Assembly: GCA_020091685.1 (NCBI GenBank)
Contig: CM034604.1
Span: forward strand, 6,375,820 to 6,439,819
Origin: Lutjanus erythropterus
Taxonomy: Eukaryota; Chordata; Actinopteri; Lutjaniformes; Lutjanidae
DNA: 64,000 nucleotides
Reading direction: 5' to 3'
The notes beneath the pieces are model-generated. The model made no database searches, had not been told where the DNA came from, and was given only the letters and a program-made list of their open reading frames with translations. Of this stretch, positions 11,953-23,214 are shown one piece after another (the first letter of the stretch is position 1; every line of letters starts with the position of its first letter). The position numbers and the translations under genes were made by a program.

Positions 11953-12283
11953 TTAACGTTTCCATCTGACATGTTGTAAAACAAGAACCCTGTTAAAGTG
12001 TTTATGTTTGGAGGCAGGGCTTGGCGAAGGGTCACTTGCCCTTTTTACTGGTTTTAATGGCACATATATTTGTGTATCATCTGAATAGTTATGGTTTTTA
12101 TTCATGATTTGTCCCAGTGGTGGACAGAAGAACAAGGGGCCACGCATGGAGCCCTGGGGAACACCACGGGTCAGAGGGCCCATTGAAAAGAAGGCAGTGC
12201 TCATGGCTTCTGAGAAAGTCACTGATCACCAACCCACTTTTCAAAAAGATAATTTGATCCACTGTGTCAGAGGCAGAGCTCAA
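11953..12283 (-). pseudogene. Non-LTR retrotransposon reverse transcriptase fossil
   Basis: Two overlapping minus-strand frames together give the RT core in order: SSASDTVDQIIFLKSG (frame ending upstream), then GPLTRGVPQGS, GPLFF, PPLGQIM and YSDDTQIYVPL. These match the FDTVDH, GVPQGS-LGPLLF and YADDTQIY blocks of L2/Rex-like LINE reverse transcriptases. The Asp-Asp pair survives, but a frameshift and small deletions break the protein. Confidence 0.85.
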
Positions 12284-12726
12284 GTCAAGAAGGATTCAAA
12301 TTAAATAATTACCAGCATTGGCTGTAATTAAAATGTAATTGGTAAAAAAATAAGATGCATAACATTGCTAGGATATATGAATTTATTTCCTAATTATAAC
12401 AGAAGGAGAGGGGGCTCCGTACATACTCACAGAACTGGAGTTACATCCTGCAGCTGCTGAATGTTGAGTGTTTCTTTGTTCATCACAAGCATGCAAACAT
12501 TGCTCTGGTTTAACAAACAGAAGAGAATATTATTTCTTTGTTAAAGACCTTCTGAAGAAATATTGTTTTCTACAGTGTTCTCTCCAAATCATCAAACCAA
12601 ACTACAAACACTCTCAGTCCTTTCAAATGTTCTCCATCTTTTAAAATTGTAAATCAGATGCTTTGTTCGAGAAAATGATTTTTCATTCCTTTGACAAACG
12701 GAGTCTGTAGTCATGCTGTTTTCTTT

Positions 12727-13265
12727 GTTCTTTTCCTTCCTTCTTTCTTTCTTTCAACTCTCTCTTCCTTTTTTCCTTCCTTCCATCTTTTCTTCCTCCT
12801 TTGTATCCCTTCACCTCCTGCTTTCTTTCCCTCCCTCCCGTCTTCCTTCCTTCTCTTCTCTATTCCTCCTTTTTTTCTTTTACTTCCTTCCTTTCTTCCA
12901 TCCCTTCTTTCCTCTTTCTTTTCCTTCCCTTCCTTCTTTCCTTCTTTTTTCCCTGCTTTCCTGTCATTCCTTCCCTTCCTTCCTTCCTTCCTTCCTCCTC
13001 TTCTTTCCTTCTTTCTTTTCCTTCCTTCTTTTCTAACTTCTTTCCATCTTTCCCTTATTGTCCACTCTTCATTCTTTTCCTTCCTTCCTTCCTCCCTTCT
13101 CTCCTTCTCTTCCTTCCCATCGTTCCTTCTCCTCCTTCTTTCCTTTCTTCTTTCTTTTCCTTCCTTCCCCCTCCCTTCCTTCTTTCCCTTCTTTACTTCT
13201 CTTCCTTCTTTCTTTTCCTTCCTTCCCTCCTCCCTCCCTTCCTTCCTTTCTTCTTTATTTCCTAG
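12727..13265 (+). repeat. Long polypyrimidine tract, (TTCC)n/(TTTC)n
   Basis: About 540 bp with an almost uninterrupted run of C and T on the plus strand, mostly TTCC and TTTC. All frames are open and give Ser/Phe/Pro/Leu-only translations, which are not proteins. Such tracts can form intramolecular triplex (H-DNA), are length-polymorphic and are hard to sequence. Confidence 0.95.
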
Positions 13266-13897
13266 AAACTAGATTGCTACGTGACCCAGGTATGTGCATC
13301 AGTTAATATTAAATTACTTAAACACAATTTATTAGGGGAGATGCACCGTGTACATCAAGTGAAATCATAAAGGTCCTCAAACTAAATTGAGGGAAAGGTC
13401 TCCTCTACAAGACAGGATCTTTAGAACACTTCATTTATTTTATTGATGCATATTTCCAATTAATTAAAATAAAAAAAACAACCTACCAATAACATAGCTG
13501 TCACAGTTGAATACAGGAAACCTTTTTGCCTTTAAACCCATAAAAGCATATCAATATTGTCATGAAGCATTTCCCCTCTAACCCTCTCACATGGTTTCAT
13601 TTCAAATTATTTCTGTTAAAAACACCAAAAACCAGAGAAAAATCTCCCCTAAAATGAATACAAATACAAATTTGTGTAGCTGATCTTTGGTTTTTTTCCC
13701 CTCGTTTCCTCACCATTAATCATCTGACTGTTGGTGGGACCAGACCCCGGGCCTGGAGACCAGTGGGCTAAAACGAGCTCCACCCTGAGTGCAGCGTTAA
13801 TACTGAACAATATCAGAAATAATTTCACTGCAAAAACAGTACCTGCTGTATATTTTACTGATAAAATTAAAATTAAAAAATATATATAGATTTTTCT
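13266..13897. other. Non-coding sequence, nothing recognised
   Basis: AT-rich flank of the pyrimidine tract, with no ORF or inverted repeat of note until 13898. Confidence 0.45.
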
Positions 13898-14152
13898 CCT
13901 GGCCTGTAGTACTACCTATCTGTCTAGATTGTTTTGGGAAGTTTGGTACTACTACTTTATTTTATATCAGAAAAGAAAGTAGTTCCATTGAATTTTTCAG
14001 ATGAGTTTTTTCAAGCTTTGAGCACCACAAGCCGAGCGCTATTTAGCTCCATTATACTGGAGAGAAGGAAGACACCTCTACAGTCGATTTCTCAAAAACT
14101 CTGCAACTCACCCTGAAAATATCCAGATGGATAAATAGCACTACAGGCCAGG
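13898..14152. mobile_element. 255-bp MITE
   Basis: Terminal inverted repeats CCTGGCCTGTAG (13898-13909) and CTACAGGCCAGG (14141-14152). The homology continues inward as TACTACCTATCT against GCTATTTATCCATCT in complement. It directly abuts the next MITE. Confidence 0.7.
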
Positions 14153-14160
14153 GGGGAAAT

Positions 14161-14689
14161 TATGGACACAAATCGGGGTCATAAAGATTCTAGGTTCACG
14201 AATAAATTCACAGCCTGCAGTTATATATCACTTTAAAAAAAATGTAATGCAAGTTTGTGAATGTGGAGTTATTTTGTGCAGCTGCAGAAATATTCTGTGC
14301 ACATGTACAGAAAAAAGTTTTGTAGCTGTAGAATTATTTTGTGCATGTGTGTTTTGTGTACACAGGTAGTCATAAACTGTGCCTCATAGCTTTGTAACTT
14401 CAGGATCAGATAAAAAGATAGGAAATTTGAGTGTCCATGTCTCAGACTGTAAAATATTTGTGCACAAATTTTAATTACAAACACAAAATAATAATGCAAA
14501 AATAATTCTGCAGCTACAAACATTTTTTACATGTGCACAGAGTACTTCTACAACTGCAAGACTTAATTCCACGCATTACTTTTTTTTGCACATGCGCACA
14601 AAAAGTGATATACAACTGCAGGCTGTGAAATTATTTGTCAACATCGTTTTACAAGCTCAGAGTCTTTATGACCCTGATTTGTCTCCATA
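14161..14689. mobile_element. 530-bp foldback MITE with TIRs of about 80 bp
   Basis: The left end TATGGACACAAATCGGGGTC and the reverse complement of the right end (TATGGAGACAAATCAGGGTC) match. The homology continues through ATAAAGA(T/C)TC, AATTT/AAATTCACAGCCTGCAG and TATATCACTTT. The centre has TGTGCACATGTA-like words around TGTAGCTGCAG motifs. No ORF. Confidence 0.75.
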
Positions 14690-15448
14690 GAGATGTGGGG
14701 ATGAACTGTCCCTTTAAGTAGAACTTTAACTTGTAACAGTATTTTTAGATCACTGCATGGTTACTTAAATGATCTGAATATGTCCAACATTAAAGACAGG
14801 TGAGATGGTTTATGGTCAGGAAGCAGGATGCTGCTTTGTCTTTCATATTCTCGGGTCAGAGTTGTTTTGTACTGCAGCGAGTTGTGTTCTCTTCTTTATT
14901 TAGAAAGCAGCAATAATAACAACAGTATTCCCAAACCACACAGCAGACCCTGAGATACGTTACTTCAGGCGTCATCAGCATCAGGTGATGAAACTACCAG
15001 AGGAATAACGGGAAAGTTGCACACTCTTAACTCCTATCTAATCTTTGATTTCCTCAAAATGTCAAGATATCCCAGAGTGCCTTCTTCAGGTTCAGTCATC
15101 TGTCAGACATTTACAGTTAGAATTCTAATCTACAGATTCATTACCAAGACAGACCTGCAATAAAACATGTCAACAAACTGAAAAATTCAGCTACACATAC
15201 AGCAGTTAAGTTCAGTATTTATACAATTATTATTATGGTGATCAATACATTAAACACCACAATTACAGACAACTAGACTGAACATTACAGGGTGGTTTAT
15301 TCATGCCTGCTCCTTGGTGACTGAGACAGCAGTGTACGCTGCCCTCTAGTGGCCAACTGTATGAATAACATCATGTTTCATAAATTCAGAGGCAGAAGCA
15401 TACTGATGTTCTTACTGTAGCCAAGAACTGACCTTTCTCTTGGGTAAT
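14690..15448. other. Non-coding sequence with one CTCF-like site
   Basis: Nothing coding is recognised. It contains the candidate CTCF site at 15341-15352. Confidence 0.4.
15339..15353 (-). promoter_or_regulatory. Candidate CTCF binding site
   Basis: The minus strand reads CCACTAGAGGGCAGC, an exact fit to the core CTCF consensus CCASYAGRKGGCRS. It would point away from ptchd4, towards lower coordinates. Single motifs are also carried by some repeats, so occupancy is unproven. Confidence 0.35.
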
Positions 15449-15454
15449 CCCATG

Positions 15455-15516
<62 letters not shown>

Positions 15517-15519
15517 TGA
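15449..15519 (+). repeat. Compound microsatellite (CAA)n(TAA)n
   Basis: A run of ACA triplets passes directly into a run of AAT triplets, about 70 bp in total. Confidence 0.95.
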
Positions 15520-16570
15520 TTGATTTGAACAAACAAGTTGAGGTAATTCTGTAATTAATCAAAGCAAATAAACTTTTCCGGTCAAACTTGATATTAATTC
15601 AGTTGTACTTAAAAAGAATCTGTCCAATAAACTTAAGATTTTAAGTTGCACCAACGGTTCTTCAGTCACACTTACAAATTTGATTTTGTGTTACATTTTC
15701 TAATGTTTTCATCATCTATGTTTTCTTACAACTATAAAAATGGTCAGAGAGTTTTAACTCTCACAAGATGCATGCTGGGAAGTCTGCAAATATGCTGATC
15801 ATGTTTCTTCCATGTGTCTTCTGATCTCAGTTCAGTACAATTCATTCAGCTCATCGTTTCAAGTCAAAAGACTTCAAGTTTGAAGAACTCATGTTTATAA
15901 TTCTAGTGTTCTGAAAATAAAATCTAGAATCTTTAAATTTAACTTTAACAATAAATATAACTTATATATTTTCCATTATGTTGATGAGAAAATATGAAGC
16001 GAAAGTCACAATGATTCAGTAAAAGAAAAAACAAAACATAGAATTTAAAATAAACTGCTTCCAAAGTTCACATTTGCTGTGTATTGTTTTTTGAAATACA
16101 TATCAGTGGATGTCATGGGCCAGAGAAGAACGCAGCTGGAGTCACTCTTTAAAATTTACAATATATACAAAAAGAATGGTTGAAAAATACTGCACAATAT
16201 TAATCTCTTAAGAAATATCACTGTATCTTGTAAAGTAGGCAAATCACATTTCAATAAAATAAGTTTTGTTATGTTTCAATTTTTTTTGTTTCATTTAATA
16301 TTTTTTGTCAGTAATGTAAAATCTTCAATGTTGCATCAAACGGTATCCAGGTACTTTATATTAGAAGGCCAGTGACCAGAGGAAGGAGGTCTGTGTTGGT
16401 GATTTTGCAGGGTGCAAGTGTGGAAGCTTCTGAATTTATAAAGTTTCTCTAGACATTTATTCAGCTTTTTACAACTTCCAGCTACTGGCAAAACCACGGT
16501 TGTGTCAGAGAATGAGGAAAGAAACTGACAAATGTGACTAAACATAATGTGAATAAAACTTTAATAAATG
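15520..16570. other. Non-coding AT-rich sequence
   Basis: No ORF, repeat or motif that I can support. Confidence 0.45.
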
Positions 16571-16574
16571 ACTT

Positions 16575-16790
16575 TGTTCGCAAAAATGATTTCTGCATGA
16601 CTCATGTCAGATTTTCATCTGCAAAGGTGGCTGTTTAACAATAAAGACAGCATCTCACATGAACCCTCTTTTTAAATAATTTATTATGATTTAAATATTA
16701 GAAAGCCTTTGTGGCAAAACTTGCATATTGTGTTTAAATTTATATTATTACAGTGACAAAGTAACAAAGTTACAAAGTAATGATTTTGAC
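16575..16790 (+). repeat. Dispersed repeat family X, copy 1
   Basis: Shares ATGTCAGATTTTCATCTGC, then GTGGCTGTTTAACAATAAAGAC, then TTTATGATTT-type and AAACTTGCATATTGT words, in the same order as copies at 19930-20170 and 20440-20700. Diverged; ends not defined. Confidence 0.5.
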
Positions 16791-16792
<2 letters not shown>

Positions 16793-16823
<31 letters not shown>

Positions 16824-16831
16824 ATAAATAT

Positions 16832-16871
<40 letters not shown>

Positions 16872-16893
16872 TATATATATATAGTCATATTTT
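16793..16893. repeat. (TA)n tract forming a long perfect-type palindrome
   Basis: Runs of AT dinucleotides are bracketed by the inverted words AAATATGACTATATAT (from 16826) and ATATATAGTCATATTT (to 16893). This would extrude as a cruciform or hairpin. Confidence 0.9.
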
Positions 16894-17840
16894 ATCACTT
16901 GTAGGTTATAATGCAAACATAGTATCTCATAATTTTGATATAGTATTTTCTCATTTCAGCTAAAAGCAATTTTATTAGTAATATTTATTATTATTATTTA
17001 TCTTTTAAAATCCACTTTTAACTTTATTTACAAAAAAAATCTATAAATTAAAAGTAAATTACGTGTTTTCATATAAAATTCAGAAATATATATAAATAAT
17101 AGTTAAAAATGAAAAATCTATCAAAATCTTTAAAAGACAACAATAATAATACTTCTAAAATTGAACTTTTTTCTCAAAGTTTTCATTAACTTATTAAATA
17201 AAATCAAAGAATATAAAATATACAATAATATAAATAAAATACTGGATGTATTAAGTAGTATGTAGTATTAAGTTCAGCACATTATTTTCACTTTAGTGTC
17301 TCAGTCATGCACTTCAGAGCCACTTCCTCTAACAGATTAATTATTCTCCAAAAGAGTGTCATCAGACTGTGAGTATAATCACTTTTCCTTAATAAAAATG
17401 GCAACATTAAACAGAAAATCCTCTAGGGGGAGGAATTGCTCTTTATTTAGACTTGCAGTGCTGGATGCAGCTTCAGCATCACAAACATCAGTGATGGCAA
17501 ATCTCTGAATTCATTTTTCATGCTCTGAAAATAGAGTCAGCACTTATTTTTCCCTTCATTGATATAGAATATTTTTCCACATTTTCTGTCTTGAGCGGCT
17601 GTAATTTCAGGAGATTTGTGGACAGTATAGGAGATATAATAACTGCTGTATAATGGTGCTCTTTCCAATTCACCCTGCTGCACCGTCTTCCACCTCCATC
17701 CATCTGGTCCTTCCTCTTCACACTTTATTTTTTCCTTATCTCCTCCCTCCCCATTTCGTTTTTTATATCTGCACCCCCTCTGCCTCATTTTCCAGCTCAC
17801 CATTTTGCTCCACTTCTTCTTGTCTTCATGCGTGGGTGGA

Positions 17841-17872
<32 letters not shown>

Positions 17873-18512
17873 GAAGGAAGGGAGGGTGACTGGAGCTGGA
17901 GCTGGCCCCTTGCATATATGCAGGAGCTGCTTTAATAAACAGTGTGAAGTTGCAGTGGGTGTCGGTGGTGACGGCGGTGGTGTGGGAGGCCTCGCTGCTG
18001 TTATAGTAGCGATCACAGTGGTAGTAGCGGAGCGGGAGGCTGGCAGGATGATAAGCAGCAGATAAAATCCAGGCCTTCCATGAATATTTCATTTCTGGAG
18101 AGACGCGAGCAGGCAGGAGAGGGTGAGAAGGAGTTTGGTGGGGGGAAAAAAAGTGTCAGATTGAGAAGAATTCAGAGATTCAGCTGCTATCTCTGTCTCC
18201 TCTCTATCTCACTCTGCTCGTCTCCCTGTTACTGCCTCTTTCACCTTCCTCTCGCCGTGCCAGATGGACTATTTTCATTATCTGATTGGCTTTCGTAATT
18301 AGCACCGATGAGCTTTCCTGTAATGTAGTAATCTTAGAAGCAGATGTGGGAGTGTCGTTCCTTTCTCTGCATCGCTACAGGTCAAAAACGCCAAAACATG
18401 CATGCAGGCAGGTGGAAAATAAAAGTTAAGGTGTTCTTGCACCCAAAGTGTCTGTGGGAACTCTGCCGGAGGGATGATCATCATCCATCCAAAAGAATCC
18501 CTCAGTCACCCT
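16894..18512. other. Non-coding sequence with a (GAA)n run
   Basis: Very AT-rich to about 17330, then more mixed. ORFs at 17518-18092 are low-complexity around the (GAA)n tract and have no family resemblance. Confidence 0.45.
17840..17872 (+). repeat. (GAA)n microsatellite
   Basis: About eleven GAA/AAG triplets in a purine run. Confidence 0.95.
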
Positions 18513-18816
18513 TCCTGAGTCCCGCCCCTTTTCAGTCAAATCAAATCAATCAATCAATCAAATTTGTCCTTTGCTGTTTCCTGTACCCATAAAAGCCACA
18601 GTCACATATTAAGTCAGCTAAGGTTAGCAAAATGCCTCTCTAGCCAATTATTAGCTAGCTAGTTACATCTGATGGCTAATGCTGGCAAAACACTAGCCAA
18701 CTAGCTAGCTAATCTACATCAATTGTTATCTAGTTACAGCTGATACCAATATGTGAGCAAAGGGGCTAGCTAAATAGCTTATTAATCTACATAAATCATT
18801 AGCTAGCTAGTTCAGT
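18513..18816 (+). mobile_element. AGCTAGCT foldback family, copy A (left arm and centre)
   Basis: Begins at a CCCGCCCCTTTTC end, then TTTGTCCTTTGCTGTTTCCTG, AGTCACATATTAAGTCAGCT and GTTAGCAAAA, then repeated AGCTAGCTAGTTA / GCTAACTAGC words. The order matches the left arms of copies C and E. The right arm is missing; a different MITE starts at 18817, at the break. Confidence 0.65.
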
Positions 18817-19274
18817 CCATAGATATATTAAAATGAACTAGACAGTGAATGCATAAATGGTGCCCATGCAGTCCACTGACAGATACTCGCCTAGTGCTTA
18901 AGCTGAAAAAGTTTTGTAGCTTCCAGGTTTACTTCCTGCCCCTGCCTACGAGTTCCTGCTCGGCCCAGAGACTTTACATTGCAGAGATATCACAGATTTT
19001 TTTTTAATTTTTCAGCTCGAGTAAAGTTTTACAAGTATAAAACCTCCATGGATCAGAAATTCATGACAAAAAGAGTCATAACTGCTTTTTTTTGCAGGTT
19101 GATGTGCCCTGCCAACAGTTTTACAGATGTTTCTTTTACAATGGTGGCCTATGGGAAAACGCTTTTTGGGCCGGTGGAGAATTTCGGCTGCAATACTGCA
19201 AGTGGCCACTGGAAAACAAACTGTATGCAAGACTGAGCGGCAAAGTCCTGTCTAGTTCTATAATAAGTCTATGG
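18817..19274. mobile_element. 458-bp MITE inserted next to foldback copy A
   Basis: TIRs CCATAGATATATTAAAATGA... and, in reverse complement from 19274, CCATAGACTTATTATAGAAC..., both followed by AACTAGACAG. The interior has no transposase. Its junction with copy A suggests insertion into, or replacement of, that element's right arm. Confidence 0.7.
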
Positions 19275-19929
19275 TTAAGTCTGAGACATCAGACCGGTAA
19301 TACGTCATCCAGTCCAAACCAGAAAGGCCACGCCCCCTTCTAGACACGCCACGCCCCCCTTCACAATTTCATATGATTGGAGAGATAGGAAAATGCAGAA
19401 AATCTGCTGTGTAGCAGGTTGTAAAACAAATAAACATACAAATATGTCACAATCTCCGATCCCCCATCCTTACTGGAAAGGATAGGATTCCAAAAACAGA
19501 GCAGTAAGAATGTCTGAGCCTCAACTGTAATTGCTCTTACTGATGGAGAGCTAATGTTAGCTTGCTGCTGGAGTTCAGTCATAACGTTTAAGTACAGCAC
19601 TCAGACTGTCGTCTCTGACTCAGCCTGTCTTCCGATCTTAGCTCAACACTTGTTGACTGGTTTTGTTATTTAGAGACAACATTAAGCTTAACGATACCTG
19701 GTAATTCAATATTAGCAGTATCTGGCCACTGTGTCAGCTCATTGACCCACTTGGAAGGCCTGATGCCTGACTGATTAACCTCCATTTATTAAGATATGAT
19801 GAACGCTCAGCTTCAGTCAAGGTCACAGAACAGACATGTCTATAAAACAAACGTTTGTTTAAGTTGACGTGAATTCATACAAACTTGTCAAAATTGTAAT
19901 TCAAAAACACATAAATTTGAATTGATGTT

Positions 19930-20170
19930 TTTATAGCCTAAGCTAATTGACAAGGTAACATGTGTTTCCTACTAGCAGCTGGTTGCTTTAACTTCATGTC
20001 AGATTTTACTCTGCTGTGGTGGTTGTCTAACAGTGAAGACAATAACTCCCATGATGCCATGCAACTAATGTCATCAAACTATGTCTTTTGTTATTGCTTT
20101 GATGTGAGAAAGACCCCAAGTTACAGACTTACTATTGTGCATTTACATTATCCCCAAATATTCTACGTGT
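19930..20170 (+). repeat. Dispersed repeat family X, copy 2
   Basis: GTGTTTCCTACTAGCAGCTGGTTGC, then CATGTCAGATTTTACTCTGC, then GGTTGTCTAACAGTGAAGAC and CCCATGATG, in the same order as copy 3 (GCGTTTCCTGCTAGC ... CCCATGATCC). Confidence 0.5.
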
Positions 20171-20439
20171 TCTCATCCCAACAGCCCCTCGGCGTCTGGT
20201 ACCAAGGCAGAAAGCACCCTTTGGCTGCTGGATCTGACGTGGTCAAAATGCTGTTTTTAACATGTGATTACCGCCATGAAACAGTCTTTTAACATGTAAT
20301 TTTGGTTAGGTTAGACACTGAAACTACTTGGTGGACATTTTGTCGGTATCTGACGAGGTGGGAGTGAGACTGGGCTGAACAATGTTCACCGAAATCCATA
20401 ATTTATTCAAAATAGTAATGCGTTTCCTGCTAGCTATTG

Positions 20440-20700
20440 CTAGCTAGTTGCCGTAACTTCTGAGAACACGTGATATGTCAGACGTGATATGTCGCACATG
20501 TGACCAATGTCATGTCAGATATATTTTCATCTGCAGCTGTGGTTCTTTAACAATAACGACACTTCCCATGATCCAACAGTAGTCCACAGTGACATCAAGC
20601 TTTATCTTTTATGATTTTAATTTGAGAGAGAACCGTAGTCACAAAACTTACATATAGTATTATTAAAATTACAAAGTTGTAAACTTTATGCACTTGTAAG
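20440..20700 (+). repeat. Dispersed repeat family X, copy 3
   Basis: Shares TGTCAGATATATTTTCATCTGC, then GTGGTTCTTTAACAATAACGAC, then TTTATGATTTTAATTTGAGA and ACAAAACTTACATATAGTAT with copies 1 and 2. The internal distances are similar. Confidence 0.5.
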
Positions 20701-21719
20701 TTTAATTAAGTTTAAAGGGTAAATTTGAGAATTTTATAGTTTCAGCTCACTGTGGTTTTCTTTATTTTCATCATGTCCAACTTTTCATCAACTTCTTGTC
20801 TTTTGGCCACTGGAGTTAGGGAGGTTTTTACCTGGCAGCATTGTTGTACAGTCTGATGCTCTTCAAAACATGCATGGAACCAACAAATGTTTTAAAGTTT
20901 TCTTCCCATTACTCTGCAGTGTACCATGTTAGCATATGTTTATCCTTACACAGCCTGACACCATATGCATGCTTTTAACCTTGATTTGTCCAGGGAAGCT
21001 TGCTGAGTGCATGAGATCCGTTTCAGCATCGTCCAACTTCCCACTTTAATCATCTGATGCTTCCACACATGGAAGCTGCCCAGTAAAACCGTTTTCTTCC
21101 ATTTGTCAAAGAGCAGCACCACTGAAGCAGTCAGTTAATTTGCTAAAGGACACTTTGATGGATGTAATTTGTTGAATGGGGAAGTCATGAGCAGCTGTTG
21201 ATGGTAGTTTTTGCTTCACTTCAGTTATCCTGAGATGTCAAACTTTATTTCCTTGTGACTTTGTGATAAATTAGATAATGGAAGCTGGTTGCAAAGTCTG
21301 ACAGTTGTTGTCTACAGTAAAATGCTTTGGTCAGTCATATTGCATCAGTTACTGGAAGTGTAAACTCTTGACTACTCTGTCAGGTTTACTAGACTTATGT
21401 CTCATGAAGGCAGCAACAGAAGGATAAAAGCTGTAAAACATAGACATACTGGCAATCCGGCGATTGCCAGAAGTGGTGTGAAAATAGGAACAATAGCTGC
21501 ACACAGAGCTTCAAAACATGGAGGTTGACCTTGAGCATGACACCGTCAAAAGTGTGGGAAAATATAAAAATTCAACAGAGGTAACCCAAAGATGGTTTTT
21601 GCCATGTCCAGACTGATATTAGCATTGTAGGAAAAAAAAAAAAAAACATTGAGGCTGTCAAGGCAGCATGAGTGAAGACACAACAGATTTCGGAACTTTT
21701 TTTTTTTCCCCGGCTGAGC
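20701..21719. other. Non-coding sequence, nothing recognised
   Basis: A-run near 21631-21645 and T-run near 21699-21708. No supported feature. Confidence 0.4.
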
Positions 21720-22645
21720 TAGCTTCATACCAGGCGAACCTGGTCAACCTTCTCCTTTCCCTTTTCCTGCCTACATAGATATGCTATGTGCCAAGCTTTA
21801 CTATGTTGAAAAGAAAATAAATAAAATAAGTTGCTGGGGGATCAGTAAAAGTGACATTTAGTCACATTTTAAGTTATCTAATATTAGCAAAACGCTGGTT
21901 AACTAGCTAGCTAACGATTAGTTTGACTCACCGGATGCACACTGCGGTAAGTCGATCCACTGCTTCAAGCGGCATTGCGGTGTCTGTTATTTATGTTTTC
22001 AAGGTCCTGTGGAAACAAGAACAACCTTGGAGCTGTAACCTACACACTGAAAACAGCAAATTAGCACCTGGGATGATACTGGTACAAACGTAAACAAGCT
22101 AACAGTTGTTACCTTTTCTTTTGCTGTCTTTTTAATGCCACAGCTTGCTTCCAGACGTGCAAATGTTCCACCAAAACAAGTTCCCCCTCAGCACTATTTT
22201 ACAGCAGGACTGCTGCTGCACCACCGCTGCTCCTGGGGTTAGCGCCACTCAAGACGTTCATGATTGGTCTAAAGAAATACAAACAAGGCAGAATAGCAGA
22301 AAAATGATGAGTGTAGCCAGACCTTTCTCCAGCACTTAATGCTGTGGAGAGAGGTCTGCTTATGCAAGATTAGCTAACAATTGATGTAGATTAGCAAGGT
22401 AATTTGCTAGGGTTTGCTGACATGAGTTATCAGATGTTACTAGCTAATGTCTGATCTAGATTAGCTATCTAGTTAGCTAACAATTTGCTAGCCAACTTTA
22501 TGTGACTATGTTGCTTTTACGGGTCCCCCAACATCATGTTTTAACCATCTACAAAATTTGGTTTTGTTGTCAACACAGACAAGGAGCTAGCACATAGCAT
22601 ATTAAAGTGTTATTGGAGCACACTGTGAAAAGGGGTGGGACTTAG
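21720..22645. mobile_element. AGCTAGCT foldback family, copy B, interrupted
   Basis: The left arm (CCTGGTCAACCTTCTCCTTTC, ATAGATATGCTATGTGC, AGTCACATTTTAAGTTATCT) runs to about 21922. The right arm (GGGTCCCCCAACATCATGTTTT, AGCTAGCACATAGCATAT, TGTTATTGGAGCACA, GGGGTGGGAC) runs from about 22365 to 22645. Between them is unrelated sequence of about 440 bp carrying another small inverted repeat (AGACCTTTCTCCAGC / GCTGTGGAGAGAGGTCT), probably a nested insertion. Confidence 0.65.
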
Positions 22646-23214
22646 GATGGTTAATTTTACAATGTTTGCTGACAATTTCAAAGAGATGTGAGCCTGTCTA
22701 ATTAAATTATAAAGTTTTATCATTCACTGATTATATTACATTTACATGACATTGTCTTTGACATTTTTAGCAGTTCAGTGAGAGGACAGATATCACTTTC
22801 TGTCTGTGTGGGGTTAGCTTAGCATGTAAATAACTCCAAGCTGTAGGTTGGCACACCTCAAAGTGCAATGTTGACACCTTCTACACACACTAAATGTGCC
22901 ATCTGGGTGATGAAACTTTGGATGGGTGTTATTGCCTAACAGAGCTACTTCTGTACTGGCCTGAATATATGACTCTTCACTGCAGAAAGGGACAGAGGAC
23001 TGGATTATCTATCAAGTCCCATTTCCACACTTTTCAAAATGAGAATAGCTCAGTCAGGCCATTTCACTGCCTCTAATTTCTGATACCACACTGCTAGTAT
23101 TCTGTTACTTCTACCGTATATGGATGTATTCCATAAAATGCTGCCGTGCACTGTTGACAAAAATCAACCCTACATTTGTTAGCTCATTTTAATGAAATAA
23201 CTGACCTATACTGC

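Noticed and set aside
12691-13306. Four long overlapping ORFs rich in Ser, Phe, Pro and Leu
   Set aside because: They are translations of the polypyrimidine tract in every frame.
18540-18565. ATCA tetranucleotide run as a separate microsatellite
   Set aside because: Only a few units, and it lies within the left arm of foldback copy A.
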